Source: Oreocharis arfaki
Lineage: Eukaryota; Chordata; Aves; Passeriformes; Paramythiidae
Length of the DNA stretch: 64,000 nucleotides
Assembly: GCA_013398015.1 (NCBI GenBank)
Contig: VZRR01012752.1
Location: 434,001 to 498,000 of the forward strand
Direction: 5' to 3'
Positions 1-12,400 of the stretch are shown piece after piece. Each line of letters starts with the position of its first letter. The first letter of the stretch is position 1. Under the pieces are notes generated by a model that worked only from the letters and a program-made list of their open reading frames with translations, ran no database searches and was not told the origin of the DNA. Position numbers and translations under genes: made by a program.

Positions 1-2337
1 TTGATGTGTAAGACAACAATAAGGCCCATGACAAGGTTATCTGCTTTCTTCTCATGGCTTCTTTCCTGAACCATCGGTATTTTTCTATATGTTCTATTTA
101 TCTTTTGTTTAGTTTGTTTTCTGTTTCTAAACAGTATTTAGATTAACTTGTAGGGATAATTTGTCTCTAAATGATTTCACTCTCCTATCAAGAATTCCTC
201 AAATGACAAAGGTGAGGTGTTGCTTCTGAGACAAACTATTGTATGTGAATTTATATGTGGTATACACAATAACAGCAACAATAATGCATATTATATATGT
301 AATTTTGTGGTTTTGCCCAGTTAATTGCATTAGTGAAAATCAACTATCTGCATACTTGGTTTCTTTGCTCACTACTTCTCAAGATGCTGTCAAATAACAG
401 ACATACCATGTGTAATTGCTGGGAAAAAGTTAATTTGAAACGTTTTTGGGTATCATTATTTGAACTTCAGACTTCACTTTCTTCTCATTTTTACCAGATT
501 AATTATAAGTATCTTTTCAGCTGGATTATTTCTGTTTTGCACCAGTGATAGCACAAGGCAACCAGTCCCACAGCCTTTCAGCGGCTGACACATGACTCTG
601 TATCAGCAAATTACATGTGCATCCCAAGCACCACAGCCAGCTGGTAGAGCTTTTGTTGGTTTTCCTAGTCTCCAAAAGCAGAGTAATGACATGCAAAAGA
701 CCCTCTGGGAAAGGCCCCTGCAGAAACCTCTACTGGAGTATCATGCCTGGGAATTATTAGGAAGGGTGGTGCGTGTGCCAAAATCGCATCAGGGGACATT
801 TCAGGCACTTGACAGTACAGATGAACATCTACCAACGTCTGGGAACTTTCCTAGGCACCATTTAAGATGTTAATGCAGACAAAGCCATTATGGTCTGTGG
901 TTCTAATGGAAAATAGGAAATGTCATTGAATGGCTCTGCTGAAAAATGTTAAATGGTACTAAAAATGTTGTCTGTATTGTTTCATTTTCCACTATTCCAG
1001 ACACCTGACTGTACCAGGTTCACTAACATTTTTCTATATTTTTTACCTCCTAAGGCAAAACAAAAAGTTTGTCTTAGAGACATTCTTAGAGCAAATCCCT
1101 TAATCTATCAGATGCTGTCACTTTCCTGACTTGAAAAGGATTAAGAATATTTTTCTAGTAGATGCTAGATGCATTCAAAATAATTTTTGAGACATTTCTT
1201 AATATGGTTGCATTCAGATGTCATCAGCCTTTACAAGACTTGTCTTTTTGTCAGGTTAGCAATTGAATTTACTGTTGTTGCTGTGAAACTTGGTTACATT
1301 AGGTTCTCTTCCATTGATGCTGATGTCTGAAAATGCAGAGTGATTTTTATGAAAGATTTCCCAGATTTCTTCTTATATTGTGTTGGGTTTTTTTAATTCA
1401 CTTTCCTATGCTTTTTTTAAATTCTATTTAATGTTGAAAATCCTCTAGGTGGCATGAAACATAAAATACAGAAGTTTTGCTATTATATCTTTCTCAAAAG
1501 TTCTTGAGAACTTACGCCAGGATTTCCTGGCTCTAACAAACCTTGCTATGTGTGTCGATTGAAAAATTCCATCTTGCTCTTTCTTGCCCTGAATACAGGA
1601 GTCACACTTCAGTGTTGTGATTCTAGCACTGTGAATCACACTAAATAAACTGCTGTGTGATGGCATAAAAGCACCTCAAGGACTTAGCCAGACCAGCCAC
1701 AACTTCCTTAGTAATCTCATTTACTGTAGGTATTTTTTTTCCCTCTCTGGGTACAGCTTATAGTCTGCTTATCTAGTAAAACCATGGCAACTACAGAGCT
1801 AAGTCACAGAGTGGCCAGAAACATGAACAGGTTCACTAAAGCCTGATAACTTGGGACCCTGAGAAGTTACTGTAGAATATCCTGTTGCCAAAGACCAGGG
1901 GAAAACACAAATTCCCTGGGTTTCCATGAAGGGCACGTATGTAATGCATATCATCATTCATTAGGTATCTTACACTGAGAGCTGTCTCCCGCTGCCCTGT
2001 GGGATTCTTAGTTCTTCTTCATGTAACCATGCAGCACTGATGAACAAGGATAAAATCCAGATGGAAAAAGACGGTGGAAACTAAGCTCACATAGACCATA
2101 TTAACTTCTTACACCTTAATTCCAGTGAAGCCACCTTTACTGGAAGAGCCATGGGTTACGAGAGACAAGCCATGTCCTGAGATGAATTTTGAATTATTGA
2201 CACCATAATAACAGAATTCACTTGACTTCTATTTAACTCTGTAATACAACTGATTGCACTTTTTATTTTCAAGTGTCACCCAGTGAGCTGATATATAAAT
2301 ACCACTTAAAATGAAACAATTTTTTAGGGAAGAAAAA
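1..2337. other. Unique AT-rich non-coding stretch
   Basis: No repeat family, RNA gene or convincing coding frame was recognised. The longest open frames are under 100 codons, lack a family resemblance and sit in AT-rich DNA typical of avian intergenic or intronic sequence. Confidence 0.6.
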
Positions 2338-2475
2338 AGGATTTAGTATTCCTTTTTTGAAAGGATTTAAATTCCTTCTTAAATAAATAATTTAAAATAA
2401 ATTATTTTAAACTTATTTAAAGAACATATATTAAGTAAAAATTAATTTACAAGTTATAAAATTTAAATTATGAAA
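2338..2475. repeat. AT-rich low-complexity tract
   Basis: The tract is built almost only from A and T, with short imperfect palindromes of AAATAATTT and TTTAAA type. It could fold into small hairpins or act as a helically unstable segment, but it carries no unit repeat. Confidence 0.6.
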
Positions 2476-3706
2476 TAATTTTCACATTTCCTTTAAAAGA
2501 ATGTAGTTTTTAGGGAAACCACAACAGATGCTAACCTACACAAATATGAAGAAAATTTTCCTCTATATATGTTATAAATAACCTAAAGGGTGGTTAATTC
2601 CCAGTACTCAGGAAGTGACATTAAGGAAAAAAAATAGGCTACATCTATATTCTCCTTGAATGAATGTAAAAATGGTGGGTGACTTACAATTAGAAGATGA
2701 AACTACCCAGGTTAAGAACAAAGTGTGTCCTTAACCAATGTTATTTGGTTGAGGTTATGTGCTTTGAAGGTAGTTGCCAATCTGTTGAATTCAACAGAAA
2801 CAGTCGGTTTAAATTATGTGGGCAAACACTTTTTAAAATTGTCTTTACTATAGCATACTACTACTGGTTTCTCCCAAAAGCTGAAAACACTTAATTTTAA
2901 AAAATGTTTTTCAGGATCAATACTATGGTTTCGCTGTACCTTGTTTAGATTAAATAGTTATGAATTCATCCCTACTACCGGGTAACCTCCTCTGGCTCAG
3001 AATTTAAAACTGCACCAAGACATTTTTCTGGTGAAGGCTGTGCAGGTCTGAGGCTCTCGCCTCTTGTCTGTCCAAATTTTCACTTCTTCAAAGTGACTTC
3101 TGGTTCTCTCTTGAGGCCCATACCTGTCTTTCCCTCACAAAGAAGCCAGAGAAGAAGGTGCATGGCGTACAGCTGAGTCTATACCTAGAGGGATGCTAAC
3201 ACTTGCAGGGTGAGTATTATCCCAGACAGGAGAAGCTGGAGTGACTCTCAACAAGGCAATTAAAAACGCCCACTTCAATGACAGCTGGATATGCATCCAC
3301 TCTTTTTTAACTGATGCCAGCTTGTGTGCCTTCATCTTCATCAAGTACCTTTTACGAAACTCTCCTTCAAACAAGAAGTGTATTCATGGGTTGCTGTTTT
3401 AAATCTAATGTGCAACCTGTGCTTTGAAATGAAAGAGCAGATGCACTTTCCATGAATAGAACTCAGTGAGTAAAGCCTAAATCTTAAAGTGATGCATATT
3501 ATTTTGGTTTTTTAATTTCTTTACTGACCTGCATTATCTTTCTAGTTACTGGAGTGCTGGAAAACCCAAACATTTGGACACATCTGTGAGGATAAAGCAG
3601 GACAAAAGTCTGCTTTGCAGGACAAAATTTAGACTTTAACACTGTATATAAGTATACAAATACTTGTATTCTAAGAAATTCCTCCAAAATAAATTAATAG
3701 AGTTGC
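2476..3706. other. Unique non-coding stretch
   Basis: Nothing recognisable: no repeat end, tRNA box or splice-bounded open frame was seen. Confidence 0.5.
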
Positions 3707-4280
3707 AGATTCACTGAATGGTTTGGGTTGGAAGGGACTTTAAAGATAGTCTAATTCCAAATACCTGCCATGGTCAGAGACACCTTCCAATAGACCAAGT
3801 TGCTCAAACCCCCATCCAGCCTGGCCTTGGAATCTTCAAGGGATGGGCCATCCACAGCTTCTCTGGGCAACCTGTGCCAGGGCCTCACCACCTCATAGTG
3901 AAAAATATCAAATCTAACCTTGCTCTCTTTTAGTCCAAACCTACTCCCCCTTGTCCTATCGCTGCATGCCCTTGCACAAAGTCCCTCTCCATCTCTCTTG
4001 TAGGCCCCTTTTAGGTACTGGAAGGGCAATAGAAGGTGTCTGCAGAGCCTTCTCTTCTCCAGGCTGAACAACCCCAAGTCTTTCAGCCTGTCTTCATAGG
4101 AGAGGTGTTCTCCTCCTATCCACCAAGGCTGTACTCCAGTTTTAGACAGCCATCAAATTCTTCAAGCACAATTTGCCCTTACTGAAGCCGTGTTAGCGTC
4201 ATATATCACCTCCTCATTTTTCACGTGCCTTAGCAATTCTACCCCTGTGCATGGCAAGGCCTGCAGCCCAGGCAGTTTTC
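3707..4280 (-). mobile_element. CR1 LINE, 3' end plus an RT-region block
   Basis: On the minus strand this is the 3' part of a CR1 non-LTR retrotransposon. The 3' terminus lies at the low-coordinate end, where GAATGGTTTGGGTTGGAAGG is the complement of the usual CR1 terminus. From there the body runs through the ORF2 C-terminus to about 4130. Beyond about 4150 the sequence matches a different, more 5' part of CR1 (the block around TGCCCTTACTGAAGCC and TTCACGTGCCTTAGCAA). So several hundred bases of the canonical element are missing between the two blocks. Either one copy suffered an internal deletion or two copies abut. It is too short and too broken to be mobile. Confidence 0.9.
3751..4077 (-). 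pseudogene. CR1 ORF2 C-terminal fragment (reverse transcriptase protein)
   Basis: A 108-codon frame on the minus strand covers the C-terminal tail of the CR1 ORF2 protein, downstream of the RT domain. Recognisable pieces are LFSLEKRRL near residues 3-11, YLKGAYK near 21-27, DRTRG near 40-44 and HRLPREAVDGPSLE near 67-80. The family's usual stop after the SNLV motif is mutated, so the frame reads on into the 3' UTR. The catalytic domain is absent. It is a relic, not a gene. Confidence 0.85.
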
Positions 4281-5224
4281 TGCCTTTTGTGGTTGAAAAG
4301 ATTGTGTGATGTCTGAACAACCTCAGCCACTGCACAAACGCAACACAGGTTCTGTTTGCCTCTCAAACACAAAATCAGGCATTTGAAGAGGATCTGTGTG
4401 CTGGTGGGAGTGGTGGTACCATCAGTTCATCATTGTGATGTCTGGATCACTGACTTGAGGTGGCATCCACTTTACCTTTCCTGAGGTTATCCAGATCCAC
4501 CCTTTCCAGGTAGACAACTCAGCTTCCAGCCTTGCTCTCAGCAAGCTGGAGTCACTATCCTCTTTTTATGTTTTTCATAACTCAGCACTGCATCTTACAG
4601 ACTTGGTAACTGGTTGCAGTTGATGAAGCCTCCTAAAAATGTCTACATTAAATAAAGGAAATCTCAGTGAGTAATTTTGTCCTAACACTCCTAATTCATG
4701 GAATAAGAAGAGATAATGTTAGACAGGCTGTTTTAAGTGCTTATTAAACTGTTATGGTCATCATATCAGGCTGGCTCCCTTCTTCATTTTAAAGAAAAAA
4801 AAAGGAAATAAAACTACTTAATAGTTTCTGCATGAATAAAGGTTTCTAGAACAGAAGTCCAACTTCAGAGGCTACAACTCAAGCACATGTAAAGCTCTCT
4901 CCCTGCTTAGTATAAAGAAACCTTCAGTTCAATAATCTTTGCATAAGTGACATATTAAAAAACATTTTAAAACCTGAAATACTACTCTTAGTCGCATTAA
5001 TAGGATTTATTATTGCTATAATATAATATATAGTATATTAAAAAGATTTTTAAAAGGCAGACTAACATATCATAGCAAGTCATAGTCCATCAGTGTTAAA
5101 ATATGCAAATTGATTATGCCATGTTATTTCTTGCTAGTGGGACCTCTTTAAAATGCAAGAAGTTTTCTCAGTACAGAATGTTACAGTACATCTCAGACAC
5201 GTAATCCACGTGGAAGCTCTACAA
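4281..5224. other. Unique non-coding stretch
   Basis: No repeat, RNA gene or credible exon was recognised. An octamer-type ATGCAAAT site is present at 5103-5110, isolated. Confidence 0.5.
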
Positions 5225-5364
5225 AACCTGAGATTAACTCAGTTGGTCAGAGCATGATGCTAATAATGCCAAGGTTGGGGGTTCAATCCCCTCATGAGCC
5301 TTTCACTTAAGAGTTAGACTCAGGACCCTGTGGGTCTTTTCCAATTCAGAATATTCTGTGATCA
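5225..5364 (+). mobile_element. tRNA-Ile-derived SINE with CR1-type tail (TguSINE1-like)
   Basis: The first 75 bases or so look like a tRNA-Ile(AAU) gene. An A-box-like TAACTCAGTTGG starts near 5235, an anticodon arm with CTAATAAT lies near 5260, and a B box GGTTCAATCCC sits at 5280-5290. The rest is not tRNA: after a short linker it ends in GGGTCTTTTCCAATTCAGAA followed by TATTCTGTGAT, which is a CR1 3' terminus. A tRNA head plus a CR1 tail is the structure of a SINE mobilised by the CR1 machinery, and it agrees with TguSINE1, described from zebra finch and other passerines. The A box has lost its usual G, there is no intact acceptor stem, and no clear target duplication is visible. It is not a functional tRNA gene. 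Confidence 0.85.
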
Positions 5365-7132
5365 TTAGCAGTTCGGTCCTTTCTTTGTAATTAAAATCCT
5401 GCTCCATTAGAGAAACTGGGCTAAGTAGAAATGGAAATGCATACTATATAATGAAGTGTATAGAAGATAATGTAGTGAAGTGGTACAAAGGTACCAAGCT
5501 GGCAAGTTTTGTTTGTTGTTCATGCTTGAACTGGTTCTAACTTTTGTCTCACAGCTCTTGAGAGCTATTTTTTTTTTTTGTCAATGCTTCACATAAAATC
5601 CAGCTGCCCATTCAGAATGCTAAATGAAGAATCTACCTTTTGAAAAACTTCTCTCTATAGGTAATAAAATTTTTCACTATTCCATTATTATGCCCTATTC
5701 CTCACAAGCATGCCACTATAGCACCCATAGTTAGTATTTTCTAAATTTTCTTTAGAGGGGGAAAAATTTAAGACTTCTGTGGCCCATGGAGTGTCTACCT
5801 ACAGTCAAAAGGAATGTATCTACTTGAAATCTTGAAATGGAACGGCTATACTGATATTAAAAGATTTATCCTGCATATTTAGTATTTGGAATAAACTCTG
5901 AAACATGGAGATTTTTCCAAAATTAGGGAAATTGACCAAAGCAAATATTAATATATTTTTCTCTAAATATTCAAATTATTGTAAGGGAAATATTTTGGAA
6001 AATCAGTAAGCTTATTTTATGCATGGAGAGAACAATCTTGAAATTAATTTATAGCAGGGATTAACAATTTCATCAGACTATCTTTCAGTGACAGTGCTAA
6101 AGGTAATTAAAGAAAAAGAAATATCTTTTATTGGCACCTGCACTATGAGTTTGCCAAAACCACTGATATAAACCCTTGAATTTGTTTCCTTTTGAACAAA
6201 AAGCACAGAAAGATTAAATTCATAGGAAAGAAGAAGTCATTAATCACATTTTGACTTATTGCTGTGGAAAGCACCAATGTTTTAGAAGGCAAAAACCTGC
6301 AATCACAGTTTTGTAGAGTGGATTTTGCACTATGACTAGGTGAATTATTCATGTAACTTGGAGACATTTGCTTTGAAATAGAGAAATTTGTGCTCAGTTT
6401 TTTGTACAAGCGTCAGCTGAGGTTCTATACTCAAATTTTATTACTTGAGAATGTCCTCAAAGGATAGCTTTCATTAGAATTCGACTATTTTTTGCAGCTA
6501 GGAATTTTTGATTGCTTTCTTACAGTGCCACTAAAATTGCTCTTGTCATGATGATTTCAAAGGCCTTGCCTTTTCTCCAGCAATGTACGGGAGCTGTTGC
6601 TGTTTTCAGATCCGTGCTGTAATTCTGTAGCGGTTGCTGAACAGTACTCATTTGTGCAAACAGACATATTGACTGCGTTGTCAATAGTCATTTGTAATGT
6701 CTATAAAGTAAACATTTGCAAGTCAGGGTTGTATAAACAGTCCTTCCAGTTACTGGTGTCCACTGAAGCATAAGAAGAGCAAACCAGGATGGCTGTAGCC
6801 TTAACCCTGAGACTGTTTCTGTACAGTGACAGCAAATGAAGCACAGGCATTGTTCACTGCCACTGCAGCCAGACAGGATGGATTTGCTCCCCTCAGTAAA
6901 GCTGGCAGGTAGTGCCATCCAAAGCCTTTGGAGATAGGTGGAGGATGCTCTGTGTAAGACGGAGTGAGTGAAAACAAGTGCAGCCTTGGGGAAATTCCTT
7001 ATTGATCTTCCAAACTTAGGAGTGAGCGAACCATCCTCTGAAACAAAAGAAAGATCCAGAGGAACAAGATAAGAGTTATAGTGATTGGCAACATGAGCTT
7101 TGAGTCTTTCCCTGCCTCTTTTTGTTTTGCAG
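5365..7132. other. Unique non-coding stretch
   Basis: No repeat was recognised. A 158-codon minus-strand frame (6688-7164) overlaps it but shows no known motif and no supporting splice or start context, so it is treated as chance. A splice-acceptor-like pyrimidine tract ends at AG 7131-7132 on the plus strand. Confidence 0.45.
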
Positions 7133-7242
7133 AGCTGGTGTACCTCGAGAAGCAGCAAAGTCATCTGCCTCAGATTACTGTGCTATTGACTCATGTCTAA
7201 GAAAGCAGAAAAATTACAAAGGATGCAGATGCAATCCAAATT

Positions 7243-7264
7243 TAAAAAAGAAAAAAAAAAAAAA
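7243..7264 (+). repeat. Poly-A tract
   Basis: A run of A broken by one G. It is not preceded by a recognisable retrocopy, so I do not read it as a retroposed poly(A) tail. Confidence 0.7.
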
Positions 7265-9423
7265 GAAGAGAACCTTCATGAGAGTCTTCACCATGATCTG
7301 GGAAACTGAGTCACATCATTTAGGAAAAGAAAGAAATGCATTGCTGCACAGTCCTGTGCAAAGATAATGTGTTCAGTGAACCCGAAAACTGGGTGAAATT
7401 ATATTAGAATGAAGGAGCATCTTGAAAATAAAGATGTAAAAGCAAACAAAGGAACAAAACTTAGCATATCAACAGTTTTAATTTAGAAGTGATTAAATCT
7501 GTAAGAGGTGAAGACACTTGGCTTTACTACTGACAGCAGTTTTATATTTCCAAAGGCACATTGATAAAATTTGGTCATTATGAAAAGAATTACGAAAACA
7601 TCTGCCTTTTATTTAGTCCACCACACAAAATATCTTAATCTACAAAAGCACCAGCTCATGTAATGATTTTTTTTGTCATTTATTTCTAACTTTTAATGAT
7701 GAAAACAAGTTCTTCTGGTAATTTGGCAGCATTTTGCTGGTCAAGAGATTGTTTCATCACTGTGCATCATGTCTCTATAAACAAAAAGAGGTTTCATGCC
7801 TAACATTTATTTTTGATGTTTACACAAAATAATAGTGTAAATCAGTTTAAATGTTCTACATAAATAACTATTTCAAGCAACCATTAAATCTGAAGGTATT
7901 AAGCACTAAAATTGCTGAAGCAGTTGTTTGTCTACGTTTGACAGGCTCAAATATGCCCGCATCCAAGAATACTGAACAGCACTAGTCATAAAAAGCCTGC
8001 TCTTGACCTTTCCAGAGAAGTGAACAATGTATTGGTTTATAAACTTTCTGGACTGAATGTGGTCTCACTTAATAGGCTGCAATGGGAAAAACAAGCCTGA
8101 AAGCAGCATAGATAAGAAACCACACAACAAACTTCAGGGAGGCAATTGCAGGGCAATGGCATGTGTCCAAGCCACAGGACTCAGCTGTTCTGCTGGCCGG
8201 GAACGAGATGATAAAAAAGATACCCTGCAGCTCAAAGGCTCTTCCTAGGAGAGGAGTCAGCCAACAAATGATCCATGTGCAAGGGAGGGAACCTGACAAA
8301 GGACAGCAACCCCAAAAAAGAAAGCTCCTCACAAAGTCTTTGAATTGCATTTCTTTGCTGAAGTAATTTGTTACTCTGTAAGAAGTGTTTTAGTCTAAAT
8401 AAATGGGTCACTTGTGACAGTGGGCTATTATCACAGGAGAGGAGAGAGACAGAAAGAGATGCTGTTCAGCAGTGTTCTGGGAATTCTCACCTCCCCTGCA
8501 GGAGAAAGTTGGAGTTATGGTCACTTAAGGGGGTGGTGCATCTGTGAAAAAAAGCGTAGGTGGTTCCAGGTTATGTGTGAGGTGTGAAGGGGGTGGCACA
8601 GACCAGAGAGTGTTGGGAAATTCCTCTTTGACCAGAGGTCCTACCTGTTTTTAGCAAATATAAAGTAATAAATGGGAATTTATTTATACAAGCAAATTAT
8701 AATTTAGCATTAATCACTAACAGCAAAAAATGCTATTTGAAATAGAAACTCTGAAATGAAATACTGGAAACTTCTGGAAGGCCTCAAGAACTGTAAAGAT
8801 GAAAAGCACAAAATCAATAGATGAAATGCGTTCTTCATGACTTGTTTTAAGTAGGGTGAGAACCAGCCTAAATCGAAACATAGAAGCACATGATGCAGAA
8901 ATCCAAGACACTATCATCTGAAATTGGATGTGTTTGATTTTTTTTAAAAAAATATTGTTTAAAATAATTATTAAAGCTGTCTTTCAACAGAAATTGTGCC
9001 CAAAACCCAATTTCAAAAGTTGTTTTTATTCTGTTGAATTAGAAGAGTGAGCCCCAAAAAAGATACAAAAATTTTTCTCTCATCTAATAAACATTTTTTA
9101 TTTCTCATTCTGGTCAAAAACACACATTAACTCAGGATGAAGAATAAACATAGAAAAATATAAATTTTCAGGAATAATGACGCAATACTCAGAAATTCAA
9201 GGGACCATGCTGCTGCTCTTGCTGCCTTTCACCGGTAGCAGAGTACAGGAGACTGATTTCCAACTTTTTATGTTCTTGTGAAGGAAGTTTTTAAAAGCAT
9301 TTTATGATGTCATCTGTCTGTGATGAAAACATTTAATGAAAATGTCTAAAAAGATTAAAGCACAGACTATGCACAGAAATTTATTTGATCTTTAGTGTTT
9401 TATTTATTAGTTTGCTTTGTTTC
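7265..9423. other. Unique non-coding stretch
   Basis: Nothing recognisable was seen. Two overlapping, opposite-strand open frames near 8.1-8.35 kb reflect locally higher GC rather than coding signal. Confidence 0.5.
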
Positions 9424-9424
9424 C

Positions 9425-9457
9425 ACAGAATCACAGAATATTCTGAATTGGAAGGTT
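9425..9457 (-). mobile_element. Tail relic of a CR1 or CR1-tailed SINE
   Basis: ACAGAATCACAGAATATTCT followed by GAATTGGAAGG is the complement of the same 3' terminus found at the end of the SINE at 5.2 kb. Only about 33 bases remain recognisable, so it is either a severely 5'-truncated insertion or an eroded end. The tail variant with AATTCAGAATATTCTGTG matches the SINE more closely than the other CR1 ends in this window. Confidence 0.6.
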
Positions 9458-12400
9458 TGAGGCTGACTTGAATTTTTTTCATTCTTCCAACAACTAAAAT
9501 AAAGATATAGAGATATATATATGGATAAATTCCTGCAGAGAACAACGCTCAGAAATTTTCTGTTTGGTGGAGTCTTTCCCTTGTCACCAACTGCTATCGG
9601 GTGACAGCAGCTTCTCTTTTGGTTTAAGGATTTAAGGTCTTTAAAGGCTACCTGAAGCTAACAGAATTTTTTTTCTTTATTACTCCTAATGTTTCACTGG
9701 GAACTGCAGAGGCTGGTAAGACAAATTTCACATGAGAATTGCACTGATACTTCAATAAGTTATGTGGAAAATATATGGTTTGATCATTTTATAGGAAATT
9801 TATTAATCATGTTGGAATGTGCATGTACCATCTGGCAAAACATATCAAGCCTGAGAGAGCAGGGTGTGTGTTCCTGCTACTGCTAAAATTCCATGCATCT
9901 AGAGAAAAAGCTTATGTTCACAAAAATTAATGCATTTCCTGACCAAACTATATAGCTCAATGATTCTTCTCTGCAGAGGCGTCCTTGGTGAATATTGAAT
10001 ATGTTTTGGAGAGATTTCACTGACTGATTTCTTGCTGGTTCATTTCCAGTGCTAATTACATGAACAGCATAGCTCTCTCCATGATGGATAGGAAGTTGTT
10101 GACAGCAAGCCCTTTTCCAGAGACAGAACATCAGTTCCCCCCAGAACTGATTTTTCCTTTTGCGGTGCATTCACTAAGCCGAACCCATCTAATGGTTTTT
10201 GATAATTGCACTATAAAGGTTTCAAAACAAAATGAAAAAAAAGGCAAAAATCTAGCATGACTTTATACACTCTTTGTTATTGGTCTTTAGTTTTATGATT
10301 TGTCTTGGAATCATAAATTAACTTCGACATAAAAGCTTAATGCAAACAACAGCAACGACAAAAGAAACAAACTGCTCTCAGGCTAACAAAACAACTGATT
10401 TTTCTCACCAGGATCAGATTTAAGTTAATGACAATACGACAAAACAAAGAACTCATCACTGTGATCAACCACCTTTGAACAGATGTCCAAAATGTTTTAA
10501 TTGCAGTTAACTGGGTTGTAATAATAATAAATAATAATAATAATAATAATAAATGATCTAGACAACACCTCTGACGTCCCAGTTGAGCCTTATTTTCTAT
10601 GACCTGTAGAAATGGAAAACAAGCAAAAATTTGACGAAGTTCTGCATGTTCTGTGCCAAAATAATTTTCTTTAAATGTTTTCTAGCTGTTCGGATACCGT
10701 GTGGTGAAGAAGAAAAACCACTGTGACATCTGCACCATTGCACATTTTTCTCTTAAACAGAACCAGTCTCAGAAGTAGAGCCCGAAATCTATTTCTCACC
10801 TACCTGACACTTAATTCACTTTCTCTCTTTCCTGTTCACTTTTTAGGCAGATGTTTCTGGCACTGATAGGGGATCAAAAGTACTTCCATTTTCAATGTCC
10901 GTCAGCTGAGAGAAGACACAGAGCAGGGCTCACCTTGGCTAAGTACAAACTCTCTGCATCAGAACTTCTAGCCAAGAGTACAGTCACTATAACCTACAAC
11001 TGTTTGATTCTGGGGATAGATGGGTAGGGAGATGCTTTACAAAAGGTTAGATAGATGGCATGCTTTATTCTAGTCAGGACCTTGGCATCACTGCTCACTC
11101 AAATTAGGAAAGGATCAATCCTTGCCTTGGATGTTTCACGTAAGCAATGATGAAAGACTGCAATTTGTGCAGCAAAAGTACCAGTAAAGACACATTGTTG
11201 AAGCTGAGGTACAATAAATGATAAGCAGTAGAGATCAGAGCACATGGATAAGCATTTTGTAGGTAACTTGGCAAAGAGAATTTTTATCAGAATAGTAGGA
11301 GAACAGCTTTGTCCCTCCCAAGTATCACCAGGTAGTAAGCCAAAACTTTTCAGATTTTAAGTTAAAAAGGACAGCGTTTCACTTCAGGCAAGCTATTTCA
11401 ATGAGTTCTCTCCACATAATCAGTTCTACAGCTGTGATGTCAGAGGATCTTTGCAAGTGTAAATTTGCAAGAGAAAGATTTTCCTGTGGTCAGACAGATT
11501 TCCAACATTGGTGAAGCTGAAGGGAGTGAAAGCATTCTTGTAGTGTCACGTGGCAGTTCTTAGCTTGCATGGACTGGATGCCTGTTAGAACATAATCCTT
11601 GTCTTTTCATGGGATGCTGTAGGGTACTCTTACATGATTTTTCAAAAATCAGTGGTTAGAACGCTGTGTTTTTCATATATTAGTATCACGGAAGTGACTG
11701 TCATGTATGTACCTGCATAAAACATGTTTAGAAGGTAAACGAATGGAGTAAACAGCATGATATTTATTCAACCACCATATATGAAAGGTTAATTCTACAG
11801 TAAAGACAAGTTGAGACTGGGCTTCCAAAATTGTCTAAGACAGATATAATTGCAATTAAACTCATTTTGTAAAACAAGCTACATCAAATGCACAAAGTCA
11901 CCGCCTCTGGTACAAATAGTAGTTTCGAAAGGTCGCAGTAGTGTGCTTTAATTCAATTAGGCCAAAAAATATACTTTTCCCCCTCACTCCATCTAGGACC
12001 TTTGGCCACCTTTCCAACACCAAAGTTACGTGCGTCACCTTCACCTGTGCCTGTGTACATACTCTTGGACACAGTCACACATATACACATTACACGTGCA
12101 CAGTAGATTTGTGCCAAAGGGCTGGTGATAGGCAGGAGTTCCAATCCCATGTATTTTTTCACCTCTCAGTGTTACTTTTTTTCAGCACCTAAGAGTTCCT
12201 TTTGCTTTTTCCAGCACACATTTTCCCACAGATTCAGTGCCGGTTTGCTTCAAAGACAGGAGCTTTATTTCTCCTGTGGGTACTTATCAGCTATTTGAGA
12301 GCATTTCTCTCTAGTGGTATTATGACATTACCAGCAAACTCATTGATACAGTTTATATATTAACTGTGTGCACTCTCTTTCTGCTTAAAACTGCTCCAGT

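Noticed and set aside
5225..5300. Functional tRNA-Ile gene
   Set aside because: The A box is altered, acceptor-stem pairing is not evident, and the sequence continues into a CR1 tail, so it is a SINE head.
6688..7164. 158-codon minus-strand open frame as a gene
   Set aside because: No domain, no start or splice context, and mixed composition. Frames of this length are expected by chance in 64 kb.
7133..7240. Exon after the acceptor-like tract ending at 7132
   Set aside because: No donor-like site follows in a sensible position, and the frame runs straight into a poly-A tract.
7243..7264. Poly(A) tail of a processed pseudogene
   Set aside because: No gene-like sequence precedes the A run and no target duplication is visible. 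Poly-T at 13782 and 57304 rejected likewise.
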